From the NCBI GenBank assembly GCA_964520475.1, contig CAZFNS010000015.1:1-35755 (forward strand): 35,755 nt of DNA. Direction: 5' to 3'. Source of the DNA: Ruminobacter sp964520475. Its GTDB lineage: Bacteria; Pseudomonadota; Gammaproteobacteria; Enterobacterales; Succinivibrionaceae. Positions 1-7,247 of this stretch are shown here, one piece after another. The first letter of the stretch is position 1. Each line of letters starts with the position of its first letter. The notes under the pieces were generated by a model. It searched no databases. It was not told the origin of the DNA and was given only the letters and a program-made list of their open reading frames with translations. Both the position numbers and the translations under genes were made by a program.

Positions 1-16
1 CGGGGCGCCCCGGCGG

Positions 17-53
17 ATAAAAAAAGCGGGCTCCGGAACATTCCGGAGCCCGC
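17..53 (-). terminator. Intrinsic terminator of the frd operon
   Basis: On the minus strand a GC-rich hairpin (GGGCTCCGGAA and its complement, 26-53) is followed by a run of seven T (19-25). It lies about 25 bases beyond the frdD stop codon and closes the frdABCD transcript. No gene is visible in bases 1-16. Confidence 0.9.
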
Positions 54-79
54 CGTCATTTCTGTGACGCTTTCCCTGT

Positions 80-451
80 TTACCAATGGAGCTGGAACGT
101 GGGCAGCCACAGATTGAAATAGCTGGCCGCGTAAAGCGTGAAGGCGAGGGACGACAGGAAGAACGCCGCGCCGTAAAGCACATACTGATGCAGCTTGGTG
201 GTGTGGATGTGCAGGTCGTGCAGCCCGTGATAGATCCTGTGCAGGCCGTGCCAGAGCGACCCGGCGACGATCACGAACAAAGCGCCCGCTCCCCACCAGT
301 GTTTGCCGATCATGATGACGTTGGCGAAGCAATTGACTCCCAGACCCTGAAGAATCATCAGGATCAGGATCGCCGGGAGCGCGAAGGAGATCACCATGCC
401 GCCCGCGCCGAAAATTCCCCAGTAAACGGGTTCGTCAGAACGATGTGTCAT
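80..451 (-). CDS. frdD: Fumarate reductase membrane anchor subunit D
   Basis: This is the second small membrane subunit of menaquinol:fumarate reductase; with FrdC it anchors the FrdAB catalytic dimer to the inner membrane and forms the quinol site. The 123-residue product starts with the family pattern RSDEPVYWGIFGAGGM, has three hydrophobic segments (about residues 14-36, 52-68, 90-112), and carries the conserved HGLHRIYHGLHDLHIH stretch between segments 2 and 3. Its length is close to that of E. coli FrdD (119). The ATG is preceded by AAGGAGG at good spacing, and 13 bases separate it from the frdC stop. It is the last gene of the operon. Confidence 0.95.
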   Translation of the reverse strand: MTHRSDEPVYWGIFGAGGMVISFALPAILILMILQGLGVNCFANVIMIGKHWWGAGALFVIVAGSLWHGLHRIYHGLHDLHIHTTKLHQYVLYGAAFFLSSLAFTLYAASYFNLWLPTFQLHW

Positions 452-464
452 TATGGCTGCCTCC

Positions 465-875
465 TTATTTGCCCGATAACAAAAATGCCAGGATGATTAC
501 GACAAACGAGCCGGCCGCTCCTACCCACAGCGCCCCGGAGACCAGTATCTCCGGCAGGAGCTTGGTGTCGGTGGGCTGTCTGGTGGCGAACATACGCACC
601 GCCTTGGGCATCAGATTGAACCAGGTGTAGGTGTGGAATATGACCGCCGCCAGGGCGATGAGGTTCAGCAGGATCACCAGGGGATTGCTCAGGAACCCCA
701 CGCAGGTCTGCGTCGGAACCAGACTTAAATACAGAAGCTCGAGAGCCGCGAACACAGCCATGACGGAAGTTGACTCGCGGATCATGTAAGCGATGTAAAA
801 ACCACGGTCGGTCCACCAGGTTGCTTTAACGGGACGAACGTATGGTTTACGGTATGATTTTACGTTGTTTTCCAT
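465..875 (-). CDS. frdC: Fumarate reductase membrane anchor subunit C
   Basis: This is a membrane subunit of the heme-less, E. coli-type fumarate reductase. The N-terminus RKPYVRPVKATWW matches the family, and Glu34 in YMIREST aligns with the quinol-site Glu29 of E. coli FrdC. Three hydrophobic helices are visible (about 35-55, 65-88, 110-133). The 136 residues compare with 131 in E. coli. Its ATG shares one base with the frdB stop (TAATG), which implies translational coupling. A separate FrdC and FrdD, rather than one cytochrome-b subunit, is typical of gammaproteobacteria. Confidence 0.95.
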   Translation of the reverse strand: MENNVKSYRKPYVRPVKATWWTDRGFYIAYMIRESTSVMAVFAALELLYLSLVPTQTCVGFLSNPLVILLNLIALAAVIFHTYTWFNLMPKAVRMFATRQPTDTKLLPEILVSGALWVGAAGSFVVIILAFLLSGK

Positions 876-1630
876 TAGTCTTCCTCATCCGGCTTAAACA
901 TCTTGATAACGTAGTCGATGGCGCTGGCCTTCTTTCCGAGCTGAAGCGCGGAGGCCGGGTCCACGTGCTTGGGGCAAACCTCCGAGCAGTAGCCGACGAA
1001 AGTGCAGCTCCACACGCCTTCCTCCTGGCTCATGAGCTTCATGCGCTCGGCGGTTCCGGCGTCGCGATTGTCCGTGTTGTAACGGTAGGCGAGAGTGAGG
1101 GCGGCCGGTCCGATGAACTTCTTGTTCAGCTTGAACTGCGGGCAGGCGGCGTAGCAGACGCCGCAGTTGATGCACTGGGCGAACTGCAGGTAGTAGGCCA
1201 TCTGCTGGGGAGTCTGGACGTAGCCCTCGGTAAGCGGCTTGTTCTCGTTCTCCTTGGCGGGAATGATGTAGGGCTTGATGCGCTCGATCTTTTCGATCAG
1301 GTCGGAAAGGTCGACCACCAGGTCGCGCTCCACGGGGAAGTTGGCCAGCGGCTCGATCTTCATGCTCTTGCCGGTGTAGTCCCTGAGGAAGGTCTTGCAG
1401 GCGAGCTTCGGCACCCCGTTAACCATCATGCCGCAGGATCCGCACACCGCCATGCGGCACGACCAGCGGAAACTGAGCTCGGGTTCCAGGAAGTCCTTGA
1501 TGTAGTTCAGCGCCTCGAGGAGAGAGGTCTCCTTTCTGTACGGAACTTCGAAATCCTGGAAGTGAGGTCCGATGTCCGTTTCCGGACGATAGCGGGAAAC
1601 GGAAATCTTCATTACTTGATTTTCGGACAT
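875..1630 (-). CDS. frdB: Fumarate reductase iron-sulfur subunit B
   Basis: FrdB passes electrons from menaquinol in the membrane to the FrdA flavin through three iron-sulfur clusters. All ligands are present in the 251-residue product: Cys58, Cys63, Cys66 and Cys78 for [2Fe-2S]; Cys153, Cys156, Cys159 and Cys163 (CINCGVCYAAC) for [4Fe-4S]; and Cys209, Cys215 and Cys219 (CTFVGYCSEVC) for [3Fe-4S]. Length agrees with E. coli FrdB (244). It overlaps the frdA stop by one base (TAATG), and frdC follows in the same way, so A, B and C are tightly coupled. Confidence 0.97.
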   Translation of the reverse strand: MSENQVMKISVSRYRPETDIGPHFQDFEVPYRKETSLLEALNYIKDFLEPELSFRWSCRMAVCGSCGMMVNGVPKLACKTFLRDYTGKSMKIEPLANFPVERDLVVDLSDLIEKIERIKPYIIPAKENENKPLTEGYVQTPQQMAYYLQFAQCINCGVCYAACPQFKLNKKFIGPAALTLAYRYNTDNRDAGTAERMKLMSQEEGVWSCTFVGYCSEVCPKHVDPASALQLGKKASAIDYVIKMFKPDEED

Positions 1631-3441
1631 TACTTTGCAGCCTCCTCTTTTCTCTTCTGTTCGGCTTCCTCGGCGGCCGCGCCGTATACGCGCTCGGCAG
1701 GCTTGAAGCGGGTGATTTTAACGTCGCTGTAGCTGATCGTCGGAACGTCGTCGCCGTTCTTGAAAGCAAGGGTGTGCTTCAGGAAGTTCACGTCGTCGCG
1801 CTTGGTGTAAGCGCCGTCCTCGCCGTCGAGGCGCTGGTGCGAGCCGCGGGATTCCTTGCGGTTGATGGCCGAGTGGGCCATGCATTCGGCGACGTCCAGG
1901 GTGTAGCCGAGCTCGATGGCGTTGAGGAATTCGGTGTTGAACACGCGTCCGGCGGTATCCTTGATCTTGATGTTCTTGTAGCGCTGCTGGAGGTCCCTGA
2001 GCGTGTCGATGGTCTTCTGCATCGATTCGGCCTCGCGGTAGATGCCGACGCCTTCCTCCATGGAGTCGCCCATTTCGTGGCGGATCTTCGAGCAGCTTTC
2101 CGTTCCGGCGCTGTCCTCGAACAGGCGGGTCGCCTTGCGGACGGCTTCCTCGGCCTGCGCGGCCAGGAACTCTTCGTCGCCGTGCCGAACGGTCTTGGCG
2201 TAGTTCGCGGCTTCGACGCCGGCGACCTTGCCGAAGACGATGGTTTCGACCAGCGAGTTGGAGCCGAGGCGGTTCGCGCCGTGGATGCCCACGGAGGCGC
2301 ATTCGCCGGCGGCGTAGAGGCCCGGCATGCGGGTGGCGGTCCTGCCGTCGGTTTCGATGCCGCCCATGGTGTAGTGGACGACCGGACGCACGGGCACCGG
2401 ATCCTGCGCGGGATCGACGCCGGCGTAGGCCATCGCCAGCTCGCAGATGAGCGGGAGACGCTCGTGCAGGTACTCGGGGCCGAGGTGCCTGAGGTCGAGG
2501 TTGACGGCGTCGCCGAGCGGGGTCTTGATGGTCCTGCCTTTCTTCTGCTCGTTCCAGAAAGCCTGGGAAACGCGGTCGCGCGGGCCGAGTTCCATGTACT
2601 TGTTCTTGGGCTGTCCGACGGGGGTTTCGGGGCCGAGGCCGTAGTCCTGCAGGTAGCGGTAGCCGTCCTTGTTGACCAGGATGCCGCCTTCGCCGCGGCA
2701 GCCTTCGGTCATGAGCACGCCGCAGCCCAGCAGGCCGGTCGGGTGGTACTGGACGAATTCCATGTCGCGCAGGGGCACGCCGTGGCGGTAGGCGAGGGCC
2801 ATGCCGTCGCCGGTCACGATGCCGCCGTTGGTGTTGAAGCTGTACGCGCGCCCGGCGCCGCCGGTCGCCAGGATGACGGACTTGGCGAGGACCGTGCGGC
2901 AAATGCCGTTCTGGATGTCATAGAGCACCACGCCCTTGGCCTGTCCGTCCTCTTCCAGGAGATCGAGGACGAAATGCTCGTCGAAGCGGCGGATGGAGGG
3001 ATATTTGACCGAGGTCTGGAATAACGTGTGGAGCATGTGGAAACCCGACTTGTCGGCCGCGAACCAGGTGCGGGGCACTTTCATGCCGCCGAAACGGCGC
3101 ACGTTCACCTGGCCGTCCGGCTTTCTGCTCCAGGGGCACCCCCAGTGCTCGAGCTGGAACAGCTCCTCCGTGGTGTGAGCCACGAAATAGTCCACAACGT
3201 CCTGTTCGCACAGCCAGTCACCGCCGGCAACAGTATCTTCAAAATGCTTTTCGAGGCTGTCGTCTTCGCCGATGACACCCGCTGCGCCTCCTTCCGCGGC
3301 CACGGTGTGGCTGCGCATCGGATACACCTTGGATATCAGCGCGATCTTTGTGGTCGGATCCTGCTCAGCTACGGCGATGGCCGCTCTGAGACCGGTACCG
3401 CCTGCACCAACTATGGCGACGTCGGTCTTAATAATCTCCAC
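1630..3441 (-). CDS. frdA: Fumarate reductase flavoprotein subunit A
   Basis: This is the catalytic subunit, reducing fumarate to succinate as the terminal step of anaerobic respiration. The 603-residue protein (E. coli 602) has the FAD-binding glycine motif VGAGGTGLRA (11-20), His45 in RSHTVAAEGG for covalent FAD attachment, His233 in QYHPTGL, Arg288/Arg290 in ELGPRDR, His356 in VVHYTMGG and Arg391 in HGANRLGSNS. These are the FAD and dicarboxylate-binding residues of the family. The start codon is GTG (revcomp of CAC at 3439-3441), chosen because AGGAG lies six bases upstream and the N-terminus then matches E. coli. Fumarate reductase rather than succinate dehydrogenase is indicated by near-identity with E. 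coli FrdA blocks and the FrdC/FrdD pair. Confidence 0.97.
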   Translation of the reverse strand: MEIIKTDVAIVGAGGTGLRAAIAVAEQDPTTKIALISKVYPMRSHTVAAEGGAAGVIGEDDSLEKHFEDTVAGGDWLCEQDVVDYFVAHTTEELFQLEHWGCPWSRKPDGQVNVRRFGGMKVPRTWFAADKSGFHMLHTLFQTSVKYPSIRRFDEHFVLDLLEEDGQAKGVVLYDIQNGICRTVLAKSVILATGGAGRAYSFNTNGGIVTGDGMALAYRHGVPLRDMEFVQYHPTGLLGCGVLMTEGCRGEGGILVNKDGYRYLQDYGLGPETPVGQPKNKYMELGPRDRVSQAFWNEQKKGRTIKTPLGDAVNLDLRHLGPEYLHERLPLICELAMAYAGVDPAQDPVPVRPVVHYTMGGIETDGRTATRMPGLYAAGECASVGIHGANRLGSNSLVETIVFGKVAGVEAANYAKTVRHGDEEFLAAQAEEAVRKATRLFEDSAGTESCSKIRHEMGDSMEEGVGIYREAESMQKTIDTLRDLQQRYKNIKIKDTAGRVFNTEFLNAIELGYTLDVAECMAHSAINRKESRGSHQRLDGEDGAYTKRDDVNFLKHTLAFKNGDDVPTISYSDVKITRFKPAERVYGAAAEEAEQKRKEEAAK

Positions 3442-3600
3442 GTTATTCTCCTAAAAGGGTACATACAATCAGAAAATAAGACAGTTTGCGCGAAACTGTC
3501 CTACTGATTTCATCATAACAAAACGAGCCGGAAAATCCCACATTTTTATAAAACTCAATGGCGCGTCAGTGATTTTTGTCAGCTTTATTTTTCCCCTTTG
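3442..3600 (-). promoter_or_regulatory. frd promoter and leader region with possible FNR-like site
   Basis: This AT-rich stretch interrupts otherwise GC-rich DNA. On the minus strand there is an extended -10 candidate TGTTATGAT (3512-3520; hexamer 3512-3517) and an alternative TATAAA (3545-3550). A site CTGAC-N4-ATCAC (3569-3582) matches the FNR consensus TTGAT-N4-ATCAA at 7 of 10 positions; its centre would lie near -38 of the TATAAA promoter or -70 of the other. A perfect 8-bp inverted repeat (GACAGTTT/AAACTGTC, 3480-3500) lies in the leader. The ribosome site AGGAG is at 3448-3452. Control by oxygen is expected for frd; the exact sites are inferred. Confidence 0.4.
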
Positions 3601-3712
3601 TTTACGGGGCCCGGCGCGTTCCGCCGGCGGGCCGGCCCGCCCCGCGGAAACGTTTTCCCGCGGCCCTTCCCCGCCGCCGGGCCGCGGGTCCGTTCCGGCG
3701 GGAAAACGGGAC

Positions 3713-3755
3713 AAAAAAATACCGCCGGCGGGGAGGGGTTCCCCCGGCCGGCGGT
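3713..3755 (-). terminator. Intrinsic terminator of the rsgA-psd operon
   Basis: A perfect 9-bp stem (ACCGCCGGC at 3721-3729 with GCCGGCGGT at 3747-3755) is followed on the minus strand by seven T (3713-3719). It lies about 50 bases beyond the psd stop and separates psd from the frd promoter. The remaining GC-rich bases 3600-3712 hold nothing I recognise. Confidence 0.85.
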
Positions 3756-3804
3756 CCGTCCGTCTCGCGCCCCGGGACGATCCCGGGGGCCCCGGGCGGG
3801 GCCT

Positions 3805-4773
3805 TTATTCCGTCCCGGTTCCGGCGGGGGAGTCCCCGTCCTCCCCGGCGCTCCCGGAGTCCGCGTTTTCCCCGTCGTCTCCGTTTTCCGGGGCGTCGTC
3901 CGCCGGGATGTCCCCGGGGAAGTCGCTGATGGTCCCGATCTCCTCGCCCATTTTGACCGGACGGTCCGGAGCCAGGGAGTCCGCGAAGGACACGGCGTCG
4001 CGGCCGAACATGAGGATGACCGTGGAGCCGAGGCTGAATCTGCCCATCGTCTCGCCCTTGCGGAGGACGATTTCCCGGTCGCCGTAGTCCCAGGCCGTCA
4101 CCTGCCTGAGCTTGTTGGGCGACACGGTGCCGTGCCATTCGGTGGAGATGCTCCCGACCACGGTGGCCCCGACGAGGACCATGGCCATGGGGCCGGCCAG
4201 GGTCTCGAAAAAGCACACGACCCGCTCGTTCTTCGTGAAGAGCTCGTCGATGTGCCTGACCATCACCGGGTTGACGCTGTAGTACTTGCCCGGCACGAAA
4301 ATCATCTTTTTCAGGACGCCGTCGGCCGGCATGTGGATGCGGTGGTAATCGGAAGGGGACAGGTAGATGCAGACGAAGCGGCCGTCCGCGAACGCGGCTG
4401 CGTCGGCGTCGCCGCCGCCGAGCAGCTGCCTGAAACTGTAGTCCTGGCCTTTGGCCGCGACCAGGCGCCCGTGCGCGGCGCTGCCGAATTCCGCGACGGT
4501 CCCGTCGACGGGCGAGCAGATCTTATCCCTGCCCGGGCATATCGGCCTCAGGCCGTCCTTGAGCTCCCTGGTGAAGAAATCGTTGAAGGTTTTGTATCCC
4601 GCGGGGTCCTCGATTTTCGCCTGGGACATGTCGATGCGGTACTTCTCGATGAATTTGACGATTCCTTTCGTGGTCCAGTCCCCGAGCTCGCGTCCGGCCA
4701 GCGATCCCGCGAGGCGCGTTACCAGGTACTTCGGGGTCATGCGGTGGATAAAAACTTTTAGCGATTCGTTCAT
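3805..4773 (-). CDS. psd: Phosphatidylserine decarboxylase proenzyme
   Basis: Psd makes phosphatidylethanolamine from phosphatidylserine at the inner membrane. The proenzyme cleaves itself inside the LGST motif and the serine becomes the pyruvoyl group. Here the motif is FSLGSTVILMF with Ser250 as the pyruvoyl precursor; the other members of the Asp-His-Ser triad are Asp90 (SPVDG) and His147 (YHRIHMP). Total length (322) equals E. coli Psd, but the last ~35 residues form an acidic, low-complexity tail (many D, E, G, A) after DFPGDIP. Translation is coupled to rsgA through an ATGA overlap. The rsgA-psd pair next to frd is shared with E. coli. Confidence 0.95.
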   Translation of the reverse strand: MNESLKVFIHRMTPKYLVTRLAGSLAGRELGDWTTKGIVKFIEKYRIDMSQAKIEDPAGYKTFNDFFTRELKDGLRPICPGRDKICSPVDGTVAEFGSAAHGRLVAAKGQDYSFRQLLGGGDADAAAFADGRFVCIYLSPSDYHRIHMPADGVLKKMIFVPGKYYSVNPVMVRHIDELFTKNERVVCFFETLAGPMAMVLVGATVVGSISTEWHGTVSPNKLRQVTAWDYGDREIVLRKGETMGRFSLGSTVILMFGRDAVSFADSLAPDRPVKMGEEIGTISDFPGDIPADDAPENGDDGENADSGSAGEDGDSPAGTGTE

Positions 4774-5831
4774 TTCGGCTGTTTCCTCGTTTTGCCGCCG
4801 GGGGCGGCGAAGCCCGCGGGGGCGTTCTCTTTCATGGACTCAATTATACGATGATAATTGTCGAATCTGAATTTCGCGATCTCGGATTTTTGCACCGCGT
4901 CCGCGACGGCGCAGCCCGGGTCGCCCGGCAGGTGCCGGCAGTCGCGGAACCGGCACCGCGCCGCGCGCTCCGCGATTTCGGGATAGCCCCGGACAATCTC
5001 CCCGGGCGGGAGGTGCCAGAGCCCGAATTCCCTGACGCCCGGGGAGTCGATGACGACGGCGCCGCCCGGCAGGCGGTAAAGGCGCGAGCCGGTGGTCGTG
5101 TGCCGGCCGAGCCCCGCCTCCGAGACGCCGCCGGTCTCGGCGCGGGCCTCCGGCATGAGGCGGTTCAACAGGGACGATTTGCCGACGCCCGACTGTCCGG
5201 CGAGAATGGCGGTTTCTCCCGCGATCATCTTCCCGAGCTCGGCGACGCCCTCGCCGGTCGCGGCGCTGACCGTGACCGACGGCCAGCCGTTCTTCTCGTA
5301 AACGCGGAGAATTTCCCCGAGGCCGGTCTTTTCGTCCGCGGAGAAAAGATCGATTTTGTTGACGACGATGAGCGGGGGAATGCCGGCGTGGACGCAGGCC
5401 ACGAGGTAGCGGTCGATGATGTTGGTGGAGAATTCCGGCTCTTTGGCGCTCACGATCAGGATCCTGCCGACGTTCGCGGCCACGGGTTTCACCCCGTCGT
5501 AGTAGTCGGGCCGGCAGAGCAGGCTCGAGCGCGGTTTCAGCGCCTCGATGAGCCCCAGCTGATCGGTGTCTTCCTTTACGTTCGCCCGGAAGAGCACCCG
5601 GTCGCCGGTCGTCAGGACGGGGAGGGTGCGGCGCGCGTGGCAGCGGTGCACCGATCCGTCCCGGTCGTCCTCCACGTCGGCCTGGCTGCCGTAGCGGCTG
5701 ATCACCGTGCCGTCGGCGAGGGGCCCGAGGGAGGAGCCGTCGGGTTCGGCGCCGGCGCGTCTTCCGAGCACTCTTTCGTGCCTCGCCCTGATGTTGCGCG
5801 CCTGTTTCGCCGTTATTTTCCGTTTCGCCAT
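4770..5831 (-). CDS. rsgA: Small-ribosomal-subunit biogenesis GTPase RsgA
   Basis: RsgA is a circularly permuted GTPase that checks late maturation of the 30S subunit. In the 353-residue product the motifs come in the permuted order G4-G1-G3: NKID (158-161), P-loop GQSGVGKS (212-219), DSPG (262-265). An N-terminal OB-fold domain spans roughly 40-105, and a zinc-binding C-terminal domain carries Cys293, Cys298, His300 and Cys307. The basic N-terminus (MAKRKITAKQARNIRARH) is typical. It heads a two-gene operon with psd. In E. coli orn lies divergently next to rsgA; here its place is taken directly by the tRNA-Gly genes. I see no convincing promoter upstream. Confidence 0.96.
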   Translation of the reverse strand: MAKRKITAKQARNIRARHERVLGRRAGAEPDGSSLGPLADGTVISRYGSQADVEDDRDGSVHRCHARRTLPVLTTGDRVLFRANVKEDTDQLGLIEALKPRSSLLCRPDYYDGVKPVAANVGRILIVSAKEPEFSTNIIDRYLVACVHAGIPPLIVVNKIDLFSADEKTGLGEILRVYEKNGWPSVTVSAATGEGVAELGKMIAGETAILAGQSGVGKSSLLNRLMPEARAETGGVSEAGLGRHTTTGSRLYRLPGGAVVIDSPGVREFGLWHLPPGEIVRGYPEIAERAARCRFRDCRHLPGDPGCAVADAVQKSEIAKFRFDNYHRIIESMKENAPAGFAAPGGKTRKQPK

Positions 5832-5992
5832 TAAAGCCCCCGCGTCCCCCCGGCCCGCGCTCCCGAAGGGCCGGGGCCGCTCCGGGAGGAACCGTAACTG
5901 CTATTTTTACACAAAAGACGGGACGAACGCGCGCCGCCGGGACAAAAAACCGCTTTTTTGCTTAAAACGTCCTGTATTTTGGCAAAAATATT

Positions 5993-6020
5993 TTGCACGA
6001 AAACAAAATGTCTGTATAAT
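5993..6020 (+). promoter_or_regulatory. Promoter of the tRNA-Gly cluster
   Basis: A -35 box TTGCAC (5993-5998) and a perfect -10 box TATAAT (6015-6020) are separated by 16 bases. The predicted start, near 6027, is only a few bases before the first tRNA. The -10 is followed by GCACC. Confidence 0.85.
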
Positions 6021-6033
6021 GCACCTGTTTTCA

Positions 6034-6109
<76 letters not shown>

Positions 6110-6134
6110 GCCCCCGGACGACGGCGCAAGACGC

Positions 6135-6210
<76 letters not shown>

Positions 6211-6235
6211 GCCCCCGGACGACGGCGCAAGACGC

Positions 6236-6311
<76 letters not shown>

Positions 6312-6330
6312 TTCACCGTTTAATGTCAGA

Positions 6331-6358
6331 ACCGCGCGCCGCGCGGTTTTTTGTTTTT
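6331..6358 (+). terminator. Terminator of the tRNA-Gly operon
   Basis: Stem ACCGCGC/GCGCGGT with a three-base loop (6331-6347), followed by TTTTTTGTTTTT. It separates the tRNA operon from trmN6. Confidence 0.9.
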
Positions 6359-6381
6359 CGGATCCGCCGGGGAACCCGCGC

Positions 6382-7137
6382 ATGCCAGCCAAGATATTCC
6401 GTTTTCGGCGCTTTTCGGTCCGGCGCGAGCGCGCCGGCATGAAACTGACCACCGACTCCGTGCTGCTCGGGGCGTGGGCCGCGGCCGGGGCGGCGGCCCT
6501 CGGGCCCCGGAAAATCCTCGATATCGGCACCGGCACCGGCGTAATCGCGCTGATTATGGCGCAGCGCTTCCCGGAGGCCGCCGTCGCCGCGGCCGAGATC
6601 GACGGCGGCGCCGCGGCCGACGCCGCCGCGAATTTCGCCGCCAGCCCGTTCGCCGGGAGAATCGTCCTCGCGCGGGGCGACGTGACCGACCCGGAGTTCC
6701 GGGAAACCCTGCGCGGCCCGGGCGGCGGGTTCGACGTCGTCGTCTGCAATCCCCCTTATTACGACGCGCGCGGCCCTTACGCCGACCCCGCGCGGGAAAA
6801 GGCGCGGTGCCGCGCCGGCCTGGACGCCGGGGCCCTGGCCGCGGCCGCCGCGGATCTGCTGGCTCCGGGCGGGGCGTTTTTCGCCGTCGTTCCCCGCGCC
6901 GCCCGGGAAGAATACGCGGACGCGGCGGCGCGGCGCGGGCTCTTTCCCGCCGCGGTTACCGACGTGAGTTCCGCGCGGGGGCGGCCCCCGTACGTTTCGC
7001 TCGTGTCTTTCCGCTTCGGGGAAGGGCGCGCCGGATCGCCCGTCCCGGTCCGGTCGGAATGGCTCTGCGAGGCGGACGGAACCCGCGGCCCGTTCTTCGC
7101 CGGGCTGACGCGTGACCTCTATCTCAAGCCGCGGTAA
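6382..7137 (+). CDS. trmN6: tRNA1(Val) A37 N6-methyltransferase, TrmN6 (YfiC) family
   Basis: An S-adenosylmethionine-dependent enzyme, expected to methylate N6 of adenosine 37 in tRNA-Val. The 251-residue protein has the SAM-binding DIGTGTG (47-53), the catalytic NPPYY (123-127) and the N-terminal block MKLTTDSVLLGAW (20-32), which parallels E. coli TrmN6 MKVGTDGILLGAW. Length matches the family (~245). The ATG at 6382 has GGGGAA about eight bases upstream. It follows the tRNA-Gly terminator, so it needs its own promoter, which I could not identify. A related HemK/PrmC-type methylase is less likely given the N-terminal match. Bases 7138-7247 hold nothing recognised. Confidence 0.85.
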   Translation: MPAKIFRFRRFSVRRERAGMKLTTDSVLLGAWAAAGAAALGPRKILDIGTGTGVIALIMAQRFPEAAVAAAEIDGGAAADAAANFAASPFAGRIVLARGDVTDPEFRETLRGPGGGFDVVVCNPPYYDARGPYADPAREKARCRAGLDAGALAAAAADLLAPGGAFFAVVPRAAREEYADAAARRGLFPAAVTDVSSARGRPPYVSLVSFRFGEGRAGSPVPVRSEWLCEADGTRGPFFAGLTRDLYLKPR

Positions 7138-7247
7138 GCGGGCCGGTCTCATCCCTTACCCCGTCCGGCGGAGCGGCGCGGCCGGGGCGCCCCGGTTCGC
7201 GGCCGAGACGGAACCCGCCGCGGGGCGGCGGGGCTGAATCCGCGGCT

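Noticed and set aside
842..1732. Long plus-strand open frame across frdB/frdA
   Set aside because: It is the antisense of the verified frd genes in GC-rich DNA, with no family resemblance and no ribosome site.
3600..3804. Possible small gene between psd and frdA
   Set aside because: Frames are only GC-rich low complexity, and the region contains a clear terminator on the minus strand.
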